DNA of 64,000 bases from Variovorax sp. SG517 (GCF_013376045.1 NZ_JABMJG010000001.1:1054001-1118000); one strand, 5' to 3'. Positions 26,397 to 36,340 are shown, counted from the first letter of the stretch. Numbers and translations are program-made. Notes: a model not told the origin generated them from the letters alone.

Positions 26397-27671
26397 TCAG
26401 CGCTGGATGCGGACCAGTTCCAGCGCCTCACTCGTCGCACTGGCATTGCCGCGCCGATGCTCGCCCTCGAACCTCACGATCCGGCCAAGTTCCGGGCTGT
26501 AGAGGGCCGAGCCAACGAAGCGTGTGCCGACCAGAGATGCGCCGGTGCCATACGAGGCATAGATCCACCCCTCGTAGCCGACATGCAGCACGTTGAGCTC
26601 CAAGCCGCCCACCCGGAACGGGCGCGCTCCCCCGACCGTCACGTTCAGTTCATGCCGCAGCCTGTCGCCGCTCGCAGCGATGTAGTCGAGATGCCACCGC
26701 ATGCCGGGCTGGATGTCCTTCCGAACCCAGCCCCCTGGAGGCGACGACGTGTCGAACATGCCGCCAGCCGGTGACGTGACCGATACGACTTCGCCGCCGA
26801 TCTTCTCGATACGCCCTCCCATGTTGAAAGAGAGCTCATCGCCGTTGACCTTGTCCAACCGATAGATCACCGGCGACCGGTTACCCGTGAGTTTGTCGAT
26901 CCGCACATATTCGAGGGCGTCCCCAGGCTGCAGAGGTTCGCTCAGCGGCACCTCGACCCCGGGCATCCGCCGCTGCGACGATCCGGCGGGCTCACGTGCA
27001 CGGGCCTCCAGCATCGCCTTGGCTCGCGTCGGTAATTCCGCCAGGAACTCGACTGGCATCGCGAAGTTGAGGCTCCCCCCATCGCGTGCGGCGAAGCTGG
27101 TGATGCCGAGCAGGCGCCCTTCGCTGTCGAACAGTCCGCCACCACTCGAACCAGGGGAAATGGCTGCGGTGGTCTGCAACAGCCTTGCTTCCGACTCGCC
27201 TCCGACACCACCCCGCAACCCCGACAACAGCCCCTCGCTGAGCGTATTTTCCAGCCCACGCGGGTTGCCGATGGCATACACCCGCTGTCCCACGCGTGCG
27301 CTGCCCGCAGGCGCCAGCACGACCGCAGGCGCAGCGAAGTTGGCGACCTTGATCTGGCACAGGTCGCGCGCTGGGTCGGGAAGCTCCAGCGTCGCTCCGT
27401 AGGTGACGTTGTCCTTCTTGACGACGAAGCTGCTCGCCTTGGCCAGCACATGGCAGTTGGTCACAAGCCGCCCGGGCGCGATCACCACCGCACTGCCGGC
27501 GCGCAGGGGACGCTCCTGGGCGTCGAAGGTGCGAACCGACCAGACGCTGCCAGAAACCTTGTCGAACAGCGCATCCGGCTCGAGCGCGGCAACCGTGCTG
27601 GCCGTCAGGGCCAAGCCCAGGAAAACGAGCCCCCCGGGCAGCTGCAAGCCCTTCATCCAGCGACTGCTCAT
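26397..27671 (-). CDS. Secreted trypsin-like serine protease with uncharacterised C-terminal domain
   Basis: 424 residues. Hydrophobic signal segment (about 10-29, cleavage near VAA-L). Residues 35-215 form a trypsin-fold domain with the complete triad: His74 in VTNCHVL, Asp103 in DPARDLC, Ser176 in SPGSSGGGLF; GNPRGLENTLSEGLLSG is HtrA-like. No PDZ follows. Instead residues 230-424 form a beta-rich domain I do not recognise, with VIYRLDKVNGDELSFNMGG, GMRWHLDYI and FVGSALYSPELGRIVRFEGE; it resembles the secreted beta domains of lipoprotein-like proteins only loosely. The start overlaps the stop of the lipoprotein gene upstream (ATGA), so the two are coupled. Confidence 0.85.
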   Translation of the reverse strand: MSSRWMKGLQLPGGLVFLGLALTASTVAALEPDALFDKVSGSVWSVRTFDAQERPLRAGSAVVIAPGRLVTNCHVLAKASSFVVKKDNVTYGATLELPDPARDLCQIKVANFAAPAVVLAPAGSARVGQRVYAIGNPRGLENTLSEGLLSGLRGGVGGESEARLLQTTAAISPGSSGGGLFDSEGRLLGITSFAARDGGSLNFAMPVEFLAELPTRAKAMLEARAREPAGSSQRRMPGVEVPLSEPLQPGDALEYVRIDKLTGNRSPVIYRLDKVNGDELSFNMGGRIEKIGGEVVSVTSPAGGMFDTSSPPGGWVRKDIQPGMRWHLDYIAASGDRLRHELNVTVGGARPFRVGGLELNVLHVGYEGWIYASYGTGASLVGTRFVGSALYSPELGRIVRFEGEHRRGNASATSEALELVRIQR

Positions 27672-28372
27672 GGCTTGCCCGGCAGCAAGCCGTTCAGGTC
27701 GTCCATCGAAACGCGCGTTTCGGGCCTGGATTGCCGCGGCGGCGGCGAGGAAGGCGCGATGGCCTGGCTCGGCGCAGGAGCCGCTGGCGGGGCGGGCTCG
27801 ACCGCCTTGGCCGGTGCCGCAGAAGGACGAGGCTCCTCGGGCGGCTTCGCCTCCGCGACCTTCGGGGGCGTCACCGGCGGCGCCGAAGCCATCTCGGTCG
27901 TCCCGATCCGGATACCGGCCGTCGGACCTTCACCCGACTGCGCGCTGCGGTCGACACTTCGGACCTCCCCGAAGACCAACTGGATCCAACTCGGATAGTT
28001 GTAGCCCGCTGCGGTGCTGGCATCGACCACGGCGCCGATCATCCCGCCGATCAGGATGTTCCCTGCCATGCCCACGTTGGCACGCGAAACGGCCTGCCCG
28101 TGGGCCGGCGCAAAGCCGGGCTGGGTGCATTCGATCGTGAGATTGGCGCCCGAACGCCGGACCGGCACGGTGTCGCCGGAGCGCATGACCACGTCGTTCC
28201 GATCGTTGGAGACCAGGCATTTCGCACCGTCCACCACCTTGCCCGTGGTCGTCATCGTCTCGATCTTCACGTTCTGCGTGGTGCCGTGCGTCACCGATGC
28301 ACAGCCCGTCAGAATAGACAGAACGCCCGCGCCCACGCACAGGCCCCAAAATCGCCATCTGGCTCCTCGCAT
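27668..28372 (-). CDS. Lipoprotein with PEGA-like domain and glycine zipper
   Basis: 234 residues. Signal peptide with lipobox LTGC, lipidated Cys24. The N-terminal 100 residues read SVTHGTTQNVKIETMTTTGK then GAKCLVSNDRNDVVMRSGDTV, a pattern of small outer-membrane lipoproteins with a PEGA-like beta domain. A Gly/Ala-rich segment GNILIGGMIGAVVDASTAAG (about 104-123) may insert in a membrane. The last 90 residues are a Pro/Ala-rich linker. ATG 28372 has GAGGG upstream and places the lipobox correctly; the 20-residue extension above it does not. Translationally coupled to the serine protease, so probably its anchor, substrate or regulator; that is inference. Confidence 0.75.
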   Translation of the reverse strand: MRGARWRFWGLCVGAGVLSILTGCASVTHGTTQNVKIETMTTTGKVVDGAKCLVSNDRNDVVMRSGDTVPVRRSGANLTIECTQPGFAPAHGQAVSRANVGMAGNILIGGMIGAVVDASTAAGYNYPSWIQLVFGEVRSVDRSAQSGEGPTAGIRIGTTEMASAPPVTPPKVAEAKPPEEPRPSAAPAKAVEPAPPAAPAPSQAIAPSSPPPRQSRPETRVSMDDLNGLLPGKP

Positions 28373-28450
28373 CTGCACCCTCTTTTTGTAAATCGATGTT
28401 GCGGCGCGAGAGTCTAGCGTTCCAACTCTCATTCTTCAGGCACTATTCCC

Positions 28451-29404
28451 ATGTTCAGCTACCGCCACGCCTTCCATGCCGGCAACCACGCCGACGTGCT
28501 CAAGCACACGGTGCTGATTGCCACGCTCGACCACCTGCTCGAAAAAGAAGCAGCCCTGACGGTCGTCGACACCCACGCCGGCGCCGGCCTCTACCGCCTG
28601 GACGGCGACTACGCCGGCACCAGCGGCGAGGCGGCAGACGGGGTTCTGCGCCTTCTTTCGGACAAGAAAGAGCCTGCCGCACCTGCTCCCGCGGCGAAGT
28701 CCGCTACCAAAAAAGTAGCGGCCGAGACCGAAGCCCCCCTGGCCGACGCGATCGCCCGCTACCTGGCCGTGATCGGCGACTTCAACCCCAAGGGCGGCGC
28801 CCGCGTCTACCCCGGCTCGCCCTTCATCGTGCAGCACCTGCTGCGCGACCACGACAAGCTCAAGTTGTTCGAGCTGCACCCCACCGACGCGCGCACGCTG
28901 GACGCCAACATCGCCCAACTCGAGGCCGGCCGCCAGATCGCCGTGCTTCGCGAGGACGGCTTCGGCAGCGCCACCAAGTTCCTGCCGCCGCCGTCGCGCC
29001 GCGCGCTGGTGCTGATGGACCCCAGCTACGAGATGAAGACCGACTACGGCCGCGTGCTCGACTTCATGGCCGAGGCGCTCAAGCGCTTCGCCACGGGCAC
29101 CTACGCGGTCTGGTATCCGATCATTCCGCGCCCCGAGGCGCACGACCTGCCGCGCCGGCTCAAGACGATGGCGACCAAGGCCGGCAAGTCGTGGCTGCAC
29201 GCCACGCTGACGGTCAAGTCCAGCAAGATCACCAAGGACGCCGCCTCGGGCGAGACGCACCGGCCGGGGCTGCCCGCCAGCGGCATGTTCCTGATCAATC
29301 CGCCCTACACGCTGAAGCCGCTGCTGGCGGCCGCGCTGCCGCAACTGGTGCAGCGGCTGGGCCAGGACCGCAACGCGGCCTTCTCGCTCGATTCTGGCGG
29401 CTGA
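28451..29404 (+). CDS. rlmJ: 23S rRNA (adenine-2030-N6)-methyltransferase RlmJ
   Basis: 317 residues; E. coli RlmJ has 280. Methylates A2030 of 23S rRNA with SAM. Start MFSYRHAFHAGNHADVLKH is the family hallmark, followed by VVDTHAGAGLY (SAM site), YPGSPFIVQHLLR, ELHPTDA and the catalytic MDPSYEMKTDY (about 189-199), equivalent to DPPYE. The extra length comes mainly from an Ala/Pro/Lys-rich insert at about 75-95 (KEPAAPAPAAKSATKK) in a loop. Divergent from the lipoprotein gene; 78 bases between the starts. Confidence 0.94.
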   Translation: MFSYRHAFHAGNHADVLKHTVLIATLDHLLEKEAALTVVDTHAGAGLYRLDGDYAGTSGEAADGVLRLLSDKKEPAAPAPAAKSATKKVAAETEAPLADAIARYLAVIGDFNPKGGARVYPGSPFIVQHLLRDHDKLKLFELHPTDARTLDANIAQLEAGRQIAVLREDGFGSATKFLPPPSRRALVLMDPSYEMKTDYGRVLDFMAEALKRFATGTYAVWYPIIPRPEAHDLPRRLKTMATKAGKSWLHATLTVKSSKITKDAASGETHRPGLPASGMFLINPPYTLKPLLAAALPQLVQRLGQDRNAAFSLDSGG

Positions 29405-29428
29405 GCCGGCCGTCCTTTTCGCGTCAGC

Positions 29429-30106
29429 CTATTTGCGGCGACGGGTCGGGACGACCGCCTTGCGCCGTGCCGGAGCCGGCGCACGCACACGCTGCTGCGG
29501 CTCGCTCGATGCCGTGGGCGCCGCTGCATCGCCAGCTTCCACCGGCAGCCCGCCGCAGCGCATGCCGTCGCGGTCCACGACCGTCAGCGCCACCTGCTTG
29601 ATGCCCAGCCCGGTCAGGCCGATCCGGTCGGCCGCCGCGCGGCTCAGGTCGATCACGCGGCCCGCCGCATAGGGGCCCCGGTCGTTGATGCGCACCAGCA
29701 CCTCGCTGCCGTTGACGAGGCTGCGCACGCACACGCGCGTGTTGAAGGGAAGGGTCTTGTGGGCCGCCGTCATGGCGGTCATGTCGAAGCGCTCGCCGCT
29801 GGCGGTCTTGCGCTGGTGGAACTGGATGCCGTACCAGGAGGCGCCGCCGCGCTCGAAGATCTCGCGCGGCCCGTCGTCGGGCACGCCGTCGTCCGGGGCC
29901 TGCTCGCCGGTGCCGGAGACGCTGAGGTCATAGCGCACCGCCGGCACGCTGGAGCGCGCGGCCGCGCCGGGAGGCACCGCGATCGCGCGCGGCAGGGGCA
30001 GCAATTTCGCGTTGCCGTCGGCGTCGGTCGCGGGCGGCATGGCGCATCCCGCAAGAACGCAGGTCGCCGCGACAAGCGCCGCCCGAAGCCCCGCGCGCCC
30101 TCTCAA
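29429..30106 (-). CDS. rlpA: RlpA-like septal lipoprotein (double-psi beta-barrel)
   Basis: 225 residues, TTG start at 30106 overlapping the metF stop by four bases. Signal peptide with lipobox VLAGC (Cys21). The DPBB domain (about 90-180) is well preserved: GGASWYGIQFHQRKTASGE, TAAHKTLPFNTRVCVRSL, VRINDRGPYAAGRVIDLSRAAA and GIKQVALTVV. RlpA proteins bind septal glycan and in Pseudomonas act as lytic transglycosylase on bare glycan. The C-terminal SPOR domain of many RlpAs is absent; the protein ends in a basic Pro/Ala tail (RAPAPARRKAVVPTRRRK). Its coupling to metF is odd, as the two functions are unrelated. Confidence 0.88.
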   Translation of the reverse strand: MRGRAGLRAALVAATCVLAGCAMPPATDADGNAKLLPLPRAIAVPPGAAARSSVPAVRYDLSVSGTGEQAPDDGVPDDGPREIFERGGASWYGIQFHQRKTASGERFDMTAMTAAHKTLPFNTRVCVRSLVNGSEVLVRINDRGPYAAGRVIDLSRAAADRIGLTGLGIKQVALTVVDRDGMRCGGLPVEAGDAAAPTASSEPQQRVRAPAPARRKAVVPTRRRK

Positions 30107-30927
30107 TCGAGGCGCTCCAGCACAGCCAGCGTGGCCGCCGACTGGTTCATCGTGTAGAAGTGCAGCGCCGGGGCGCCGCCTTCCTGCAGGCGCGCGCAAA
30201 GGTCGGTGACCACGTCGAGGCCGAAGGACTTGATCGACGCCGTGTCGTCGCCGAAGCCCTGCAGCCGCAGGCGGATCCAGCGCGGAATCTCGGCGCCGCA
30301 GGCGTCCGAGAAGCGCATGAGCTGCGTCGAGCTGGTGATCGGCATGATGCCCGGCACGATGGGCGTGTCGAGCCCGAGCTTGCGCACGTCGTCGACGAAG
30401 CGGAAGTACGCCTCGGGGCTGAAGAAGTACTGCGTGATCGCCGAGTCGGCGCCCGCCTTCACCTTGGCGGCGAAGGCCTGCAGGTCGGCCTCGGGCGAGC
30501 GGGCCTGCGGGTGGATCTCGGGGTAGCAGGCCACCTCGATGTGGAAGTCGCGGCCGGTCTCCTCGCGGATGAAGCCGACGAGGTCGCTCGCGTACTGGAA
30601 CTCGCCGCCGATGCCGTAGCCGCTGGGCAGGTCGCCGCGCAGCGCCACCAGGCGCTTGACGCCCATGGCCTTCAGTTCGGCGAGCTGCTCGCGCACGGTG
30701 GCGCGCGTGGCGCCGATGCACGAGAAGTGGCTCGCGGCATCCACGCCCTCGGACAGGATCTCCTGCACAGCACCGAAGGTGCCCTGGTGCGTGGAACCGC
30801 CCGCGCCGTACGTGACCGAGCAGAACTGCGGCTTGCGCGCGTACAGCTGCTGGCGCACCGCGCGCAGCTTGACCGCGCCTTCGGGCGTCTTGGTCGGGAA
30901 GAATTCGAAACTCAACGGAAGGCGCAC
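30103..30927 (-). CDS. metF: 5,10-methylenetetrahydrofolate reductase
   Basis: 274 residues. Flavoenzyme reducing methylene-THF to 5-methyl-THF, the methyl donor for homocysteine methylation. Visible: LSFEFFPTKTPEG start with the catalytic glutamate, VTYGAGGST, ATRATVREQLAELK, LRGDLPSG, CYPEIHPQA and ADSAITQYFF. GTG 30927 is chosen because AAGGAG lies nine bases before it and because it gives the usual start; a 12-codon upstream extension overlaps this site. It lies 10 bases after tlyA and belongs to the ahcY-led operon. Confidence 0.95.
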   Translation of the reverse strand: MRLPLSFEFFPTKTPEGAVKLRAVRQQLYARKPQFCSVTYGAGGSTHQGTFGAVQEILSEGVDAASHFSCIGATRATVREQLAELKAMGVKRLVALRGDLPSGYGIGGEFQYASDLVGFIREETGRDFHIEVACYPEIHPQARSPEADLQAFAAKVKAGADSAITQYFFSPEAYFRFVDDVRKLGLDTPIVPGIMPITSSTQLMRFSDACGAEIPRWIRLRLQGFGDDTASIKSFGLDVVTDLCARLQEGGAPALHFYTMNQSAATLAVLERLD

Positions 30928-30937
30928 CTGCGTCTCC

Positions 30938-31714
30938 TTAGGAGCCGTTCGCGCGCACGGCACGCTCGGCGTGAATGAAAAACTCGCGATTGCCGTCGCC
31001 GCCGGCGATCGGGCTGTCGAACCACTGCAGCACCTTGAGGCAGAGCGCCTCGCAGGCGTCGCGCAGGCGCTTCTCGACCACCGCGTACAGCGCGTCGTCG
31101 CGCACGATGCCGCCCTTGCCGACCTGGCCGGGCTGCAGCTCGAACTGCGGCTTGACCAGCATCAGCAGCCGCCCGTCGTCGGCCAGGAACCCGACGATCG
31201 CCGGCAGCACCAGCGTGAGCGAGATGAACGACAGGTCGCCCACGATCAGGTCGAAGCGCGCATCGCCCTCTTCGCCGAGATCGTCGGCCGACAGCGCACG
31301 CGCATTCACGCCTTCGATGGCCACCACGCGCTCGTCCTCGCGCAGCCGCGCATGCAGCTGCCCGTGGCCGACGTCGACGCCCACCACCTTGGCCGCGCCG
31401 CGCTGCAGCAGGCAATCGGTGAAACCGCCGGTCGACTGGCCCACGTCGAGGCACAGCCTGCCGGCCGGGTCGATCCCGCTCGCCGCCAGTGCGCCTTCGA
31501 GCTTGAGCCCGCCGCGCGACACGTAGCGCGCCTCCGCCGCATCAACGAGTTCGAGCTCGGCCGATTCGGGCACGTCGTCCTTGTTCTTGACGACATTGCG
31601 CCACGCATCGCTCGTGCCCGCGTCACGCCAGCGCAAGCCGCCGGCGATGAGCCGCACGGCCTGCGAACGCGACGCGGCCAGGCCGCGCTCCACCAGCAAC
31701 TGATCGGCGCGCAT
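30938..31714 (-). CDS. tlyA: TlyA family rRNA 2'-O-methyltransferase
   Basis: 258 residues. N-terminal S4 RNA-binding domain (MRADQLLVERGLAASRSQAV, 1-60) and an FtsJ-type methyltransferase: YVSRGGLKLEGAL, SAM motif CLDVGQSTGGFTDCLL (about 88-103), VGDLSFISLTLVLP and LVKPQFELQPGQVGKGGIV. The family methylates 16S/23S rRNA cytidines (capreomycin sensitivity) in mycobacteria, and some members were called haemolysins. It starts 12 bases after ahcY, so the SAH riboswitch upstream controls an SAH producer as well as the SAH consumer. Confidence 0.92.
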   Translation of the reverse strand: MRADQLLVERGLAASRSQAVRLIAGGLRWRDAGTSDAWRNVVKNKDDVPESAELELVDAAEARYVSRGGLKLEGALAASGIDPAGRLCLDVGQSTGGFTDCLLQRGAAKVVGVDVGHGQLHARLREDERVVAIEGVNARALSADDLGEEGDARFDLIVGDLSFISLTLVLPAIVGFLADDGRLLMLVKPQFELQPGQVGKGGIVRDDALYAVVEKRLRDACEALCLKVLQWFDSPIAGGDGNREFFIHAERAVRANGS

Positions 31715-31726
31715 GCGCTCTGCCGA

Positions 31727-33166
<1,440 letters not shown>

Positions 33167-33212
33167 GGGAACTCCAACAAAACTGGTTTGAAAGATGCCG
33201 CCGGATACGGGG

Positions 33213-33300
33213 AAAAAGGCTCACCGCAAGAACAGCGGGTGAGCGTCGTTGCGATATGTGGTCCGAGCCTCACGCCTGACGGCGCTGCAACGCTCCTCGG
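33213..33300 (-). promoter_or_regulatory. SAH riboswitch with switching terminator upstream of ahcY
   Basis: Read on the minus strand from 33300: P1 CCGAG (33300-33296) pairs with CTCGG (33267-33263); GAGCGT (33295-33290) pairs with ACGCTC (33246-33241), the long-range P2 of the SAH aptamer; the AGGCTCGG and GCAACGACGCTCACC segments match the SAH class consensus. A second hairpin, GCTCACCCGC (33244-33235) with GCGGTGAGC (33227-33219) followed by CTTTTT, uses the same GCTC as P2. Aptamer and terminator are therefore mutually exclusive: SAH binding should free transcription into ahcY. Known riboswitch class; the switching reading is mine. Confidence 0.9.
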
Positions 33301-33308
33301 AGGGGCGG

Positions 33309-33337
33309 ATTGTAGACGGGGCCAAAGCCCACGCCAA
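33309..33337 (-). promoter_or_regulatory. Sigma-70 promoter of the ahcY operon
   Basis: Minus strand: -35 TTGGCG (33337-33332), 17-base spacer, -10 TACAAT (33314-33309). Transcription would start about 7-9 bases further, at the first bases of riboswitch P1, which supports both calls. Confidence 0.7.
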
Positions 33338-33466
33338 TGCTCGGTCGCCTGGCTGACATTTGTCACCCGCCGCAACAAAGCGACCTCTTGTTACGATTTC
33401 TTCGGGTTTGGTTCAGCAGCCAACCGGCCTGCTGTCGAGCCTATTTGAATACAAAAGGGCACAAAA

Positions 33467-35542
33467 ATGAGGATAACGAGGAATCTCGCTGGCTGGTGCA
33501 TCGCCGCCTTGCTGGCGGCTTGCGGGGGAGGAGGTGGTGGCGGTTCCGGCGGCTTGTCGCTGTCGGCGGGCGGCAGTTCCAAGCCGGAAGCCCGGGCCGC
33601 CAAGACCCTGGGCGCGCCCGACGCGCGCAACGGCAGCTACCGCGTCTACGCGGCCAACGGCACGCAGCAGCAGCTCTCGGTCGACTTCGACGCCGGCAGC
33701 TACACCATGACGGACAACCTCGGCGTGGCCGAGTCGGGCACCTTCGCAGAGGACTTCACCGAGCCGGGCACCTACGTGTTCGCGAGCAGCCGCATCACCA
33801 CCGCGGCCAACACCTCGCGCTTCCGCGTGACGAGCGACGCCATCGTGGGCGCGTTCCCGTTCCAGACCGCGTACTCGAGCCCCACCGCGTATGCCGCGCA
33901 GCCCTTCGTGGCGGCGCGCGACTTCGTCACCACCGCGGCGCTGATCGACGGCACCTACAACCGCTTCAGCATCACGCGCAGCCCCGGCGGCGTGCAGGAC
34001 TCGACGATCCTCTCGATGCGCCTGTCGGGCAGCGGCACGGTGCTGGAGATCTGCAACGACGCGATCATCTACAGGATCGACCTCTGCCCCGCGTCCTCGA
34101 AGCGCACCTACGCGGTCACGGCCGGCACCGACGATGCCTGGGTCACGACCAACGTGGCCAACAGCAGCGACATCGGCGGCTTCCGCGTCGCGCGCATCGG
34201 CGGCCAGAACGTCTACCTGAATGGCGGCATCAGCGTCTCGCCGGCCCAGCAGTTCATGCGCATCGCCCTGCCCGAATCGTCGAGCTGGCCCACCACGCGC
34301 GGCATCGGCTCGTCGACCACGGGCAGCTGGGGCACGAACCTGATCAGCACGACCAGCACGGTGCGCACCTCCACCGGCACCGACGACACCTACGGCACCC
34401 TGACGATGCCGTTGGACAGCACCGCCTACGCGAACCAGCCCCTGGGCATCCGCGGCGTCAACTTCACCGGAGCGAACAAGTACTTCGCGATGCAGGCCGG
34501 CGAGCTTTCGGTGCTGGTGGGCGCGCGCAGCAACACCGCCACGCAGGGCTACATCCAGCTCAACCTGATCGACAACGGCGCCACGCCCGACGCACGCAAC
34601 GGCCGCTACAAGGTCTACGCCACCAACGGCTCGCGGCAGACGCTCGCGCTGAACCTCGACAGCAAGCGCTACGAGATGACCGATGCCGCCGGCACCGTCG
34701 CCTCGGGCAGCTTCGCCGAGGACACGACGGAGGCGGGCAGCTTCATCTTCGACAGCAGCCGCATCACGAGCCCCGCGAACACGGCGCGCTTCCGCTTCAC
34801 GACGGACACGGTGGTCGGCGCGTTCCCGTTCGCGGTCGCGCAGGTCACGCCCGAGAGCTATGCCGTGCGGCCCTTCGTGGCATCGCGCGCACTGGTGAAG
34901 ACGCAGGCCGCGCTCGACGGCACCTACAACCGGCTGGGCATCAACATGACGGCCACCGGCGGCGATTCGTCGATCACCCAGATCCAGATCGCCAACGGCG
35001 GCACCATGCTCTACCTGTGCAACGACAACGTGATCTACCGGATCGACAACTGTCCGACCGCATCCGTGCGGACCTACACGGTGTCGGCCGGCCCGACCGT
35101 GGACACCTGGCACATCGTGAGCACCACCAACCCGGCCGACAACGGCAACTTCGGCATCGCGCGCATCGGTGGCGAGAACGTCTACCTCGGGGCGGGCATC
35201 AACTCCTCGACGCCCACGATCTCGCAGTTCCGCATCGGCCTGCCCGAACGCGCCACATGGCCCACCGTCATCGCACGCGGCGGCGCCACCAGCGGCGGCT
35301 GGGGCAGCGCCGGCCTCGATGCGTCGTACTACGCGCGCACGCAGACGCTCCCTGACGGCACCAGCGCCACGCTCGCCGCGACGCTGGGCTCCATGGGCAC
35401 GAACGGTCCGCTCAACATGCGCGCGGCGACTTTCACCGGGCCGAACTACCACTTCGCCAGCCAAAGCAGCAAGCTCTTCGCGATGGTCGGCTCGCGCAAC
35501 CCGGCCACGGCCGGCGCGATGGAGATCGGCCTGATCGACTGA
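33467..35542 (+). CDS. Two-unit lipoprotein, paralogue A of a four-member family
   Basis: 691 residues. Lipobox LLAAC (Cys19) followed by a poly-Gly/Ser linker, so an exported lipoprotein. The mature part is two homologous units, about 52-374 and 375-691. Each opens with DARNG.Y.VYA.NG, then SSRIT, NT.RFR, VGAFPF, a QPFVA or RPFVA segment and DGTYN, then a Cys-x10-Cys pair (196/207 in unit 1) and an ARIGG.NVYL strand; unit 2 ends MEIGLID. The composition (Gly, Thr, Ser, Asp, Asn; few Lys) suggests an all-beta fold. No other cysteine is in the mature chain. The ATG has an A-rich leader; a strong terminator follows. I do not recognise the domain; function unknown. Confidence 0.85.
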   Translation: MRITRNLAGWCIAALLAACGGGGGGGSGGLSLSAGGSSKPEARAAKTLGAPDARNGSYRVYAANGTQQQLSVDFDAGSYTMTDNLGVAESGTFAEDFTEPGTYVFASSRITTAANTSRFRVTSDAIVGAFPFQTAYSSPTAYAAQPFVAARDFVTTAALIDGTYNRFSITRSPGGVQDSTILSMRLSGSGTVLEICNDAIIYRIDLCPASSKRTYAVTAGTDDAWVTTNVANSSDIGGFRVARIGGQNVYLNGGISVSPAQQFMRIALPESSSWPTTRGIGSSTTGSWGTNLISTTSTVRTSTGTDDTYGTLTMPLDSTAYANQPLGIRGVNFTGANKYFAMQAGELSVLVGARSNTATQGYIQLNLIDNGATPDARNGRYKVYATNGSRQTLALNLDSKRYEMTDAAGTVASGSFAEDTTEAGSFIFDSSRITSPANTARFRFTTDTVVGAFPFAVAQVTPESYAVRPFVASRALVKTQAALDGTYNRLGINMTATGGDSSITQIQIANGGTMLYLCNDNVIYRIDNCPTASVRTYTVSAGPTVDTWHIVSTTNPADNGNFGIARIGGENVYLGAGINSSTPTISQFRIGLPERATWPTVIARGGATSGGWGSAGLDASYYARTQTLPDGTSATLAATLGSMGTNGPLNMRAATFTGPNYHFASQSSKLFAMVGSRNPATAGAMEIGLID

Positions 35543-35569
35543 CGCCGCGAGCGCTTCGCTCCGAATGAA

Positions 35570-35606
35570 GGCCGCATGCCGCGTTGCGAGGCATGCGGCC
35601 TTTTTT
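35570..35606 (+). terminator. Intrinsic terminator after lipoprotein A
   Basis: Perfect 11-bp stem GGCCGCATGCC (35570-35580) and GGCATGCGGCC (35590-35600), loop of nine bases, then TTTTTT. It lies 28 bases after the stop and isolates paralogue A as a single-gene transcript. Confidence 0.9.
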
Positions 35607-35692
35607 CTTGCTCATTCAGGGCTAAGTCGGCCGCCAGCACGATTCGCCGGCGGGACGTACATTGACCAGCCCCATCGTCCCCGAAAGCCCAC

Positions 35693-36340
35693 ATGCCGAT
35701 TCATTCGTCCAGCGCGTCCAAGGCTCCCCTGCTCGCCGCCGTTGCCGCCCTTTGCCTGACAGCCCTCCTGCCGGCCGTCGCCTCGGCCCAGAACGCCGAC
35801 ACCGTCCGCATCCGCGGCACCCTCGTGCGCGTCGACGCCAGCACCCTCGTGGTGCAGGCCCGCGGCGGCGAGGTCGTCTCGCTCGCGCGTCCGGCCGACC
35901 TGGCCGTCTCCGAGGTCTATCCGATCAAGCTCTCGGACATCAAGCGCGGCAGCTTCATCGGCACCGCCGCCATGCCGCAGGCCGACGGCACGCAGAAGGC
36001 GCTCGAAGTGGTCGTGTTCCCCGAGGCCGCGCGCGGCACCGGCGAGGGCCATCGCCCCTGGGACCTGCTGCCCGAAAGCACCATGACCAACGCCACCGTC
36101 GCCGACCTGGCCGCGGCGCCGAAGTCGGTGCGCGGCGGCCAGCAGCTGCATCTGACCTACAAGGGTGGCGAGAAGACCGTCGTGGTGCCGCCCGACGTGC
36201 CGGTGGTCACCTTCCGCCCCGGCACCGACGCGCTGCTGGTGCCCGGCGCCCGCGTGCTGGTCAACGCGCAGGAGAAGAACGGCACGCCCACCGCGTTGCG
36301 CGTGACCGCCGGGCGCAACGGCTTCGCGCCGCCGATGTAG
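35693..36340 (+). CDS. Periplasmic protein of unknown function (DUF5666-like beta domain)
   Basis: 215 residues. Clear signal peptide (1-32, ending VASA-QN). The mature part starts with TVRIRGTLVRVDASTLVVQA, an OB-like beta pattern seen in DUF5666-type domains, then VYPIKLSDIKRGSFIGTAAM, a conserved-looking PEAARGTGEGHRPWDLLPES segment and a second beta repeat ending VNAQEKNGTPTALRVT. No cofactor or catalytic motif is visible. Alone between terminator-ended lipoprotein A and the phasin gene. Function unknown. Confidence 0.8.
   Translation: MPIHSSSASKAPLLAAVAALCLTALLPAVASAQNADTVRIRGTLVRVDASTLVVQARGGEVVSLARPADLAVSEVYPIKLSDIKRGSFIGTAAMPQADGTQKALEVVVFPEAARGTGEGHRPWDLLPESTMTNATVADLAAAPKSVRGGQQLHLTYKGGEKTVVVPPDVPVVTFRPGTDALLVPGARVLVNAQEKNGTPTALRVTAGRNGFAPPM

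Noticed and set aside
33520..33560. G-rich tracts after the lipoboxes as phase-variable repeats
   Set aside because: Runs are at most five or six G interrupted by A/T and simply encode the Gly linker common in lipoproteins.
33413..35464. 683-codon open frame antisense to lipoprotein A
   Set aside because: Composition (Arg/Ala/Val/His-rich) is that of a shadow frame; the plus strand has a lipobox, paralogues and a terminator.
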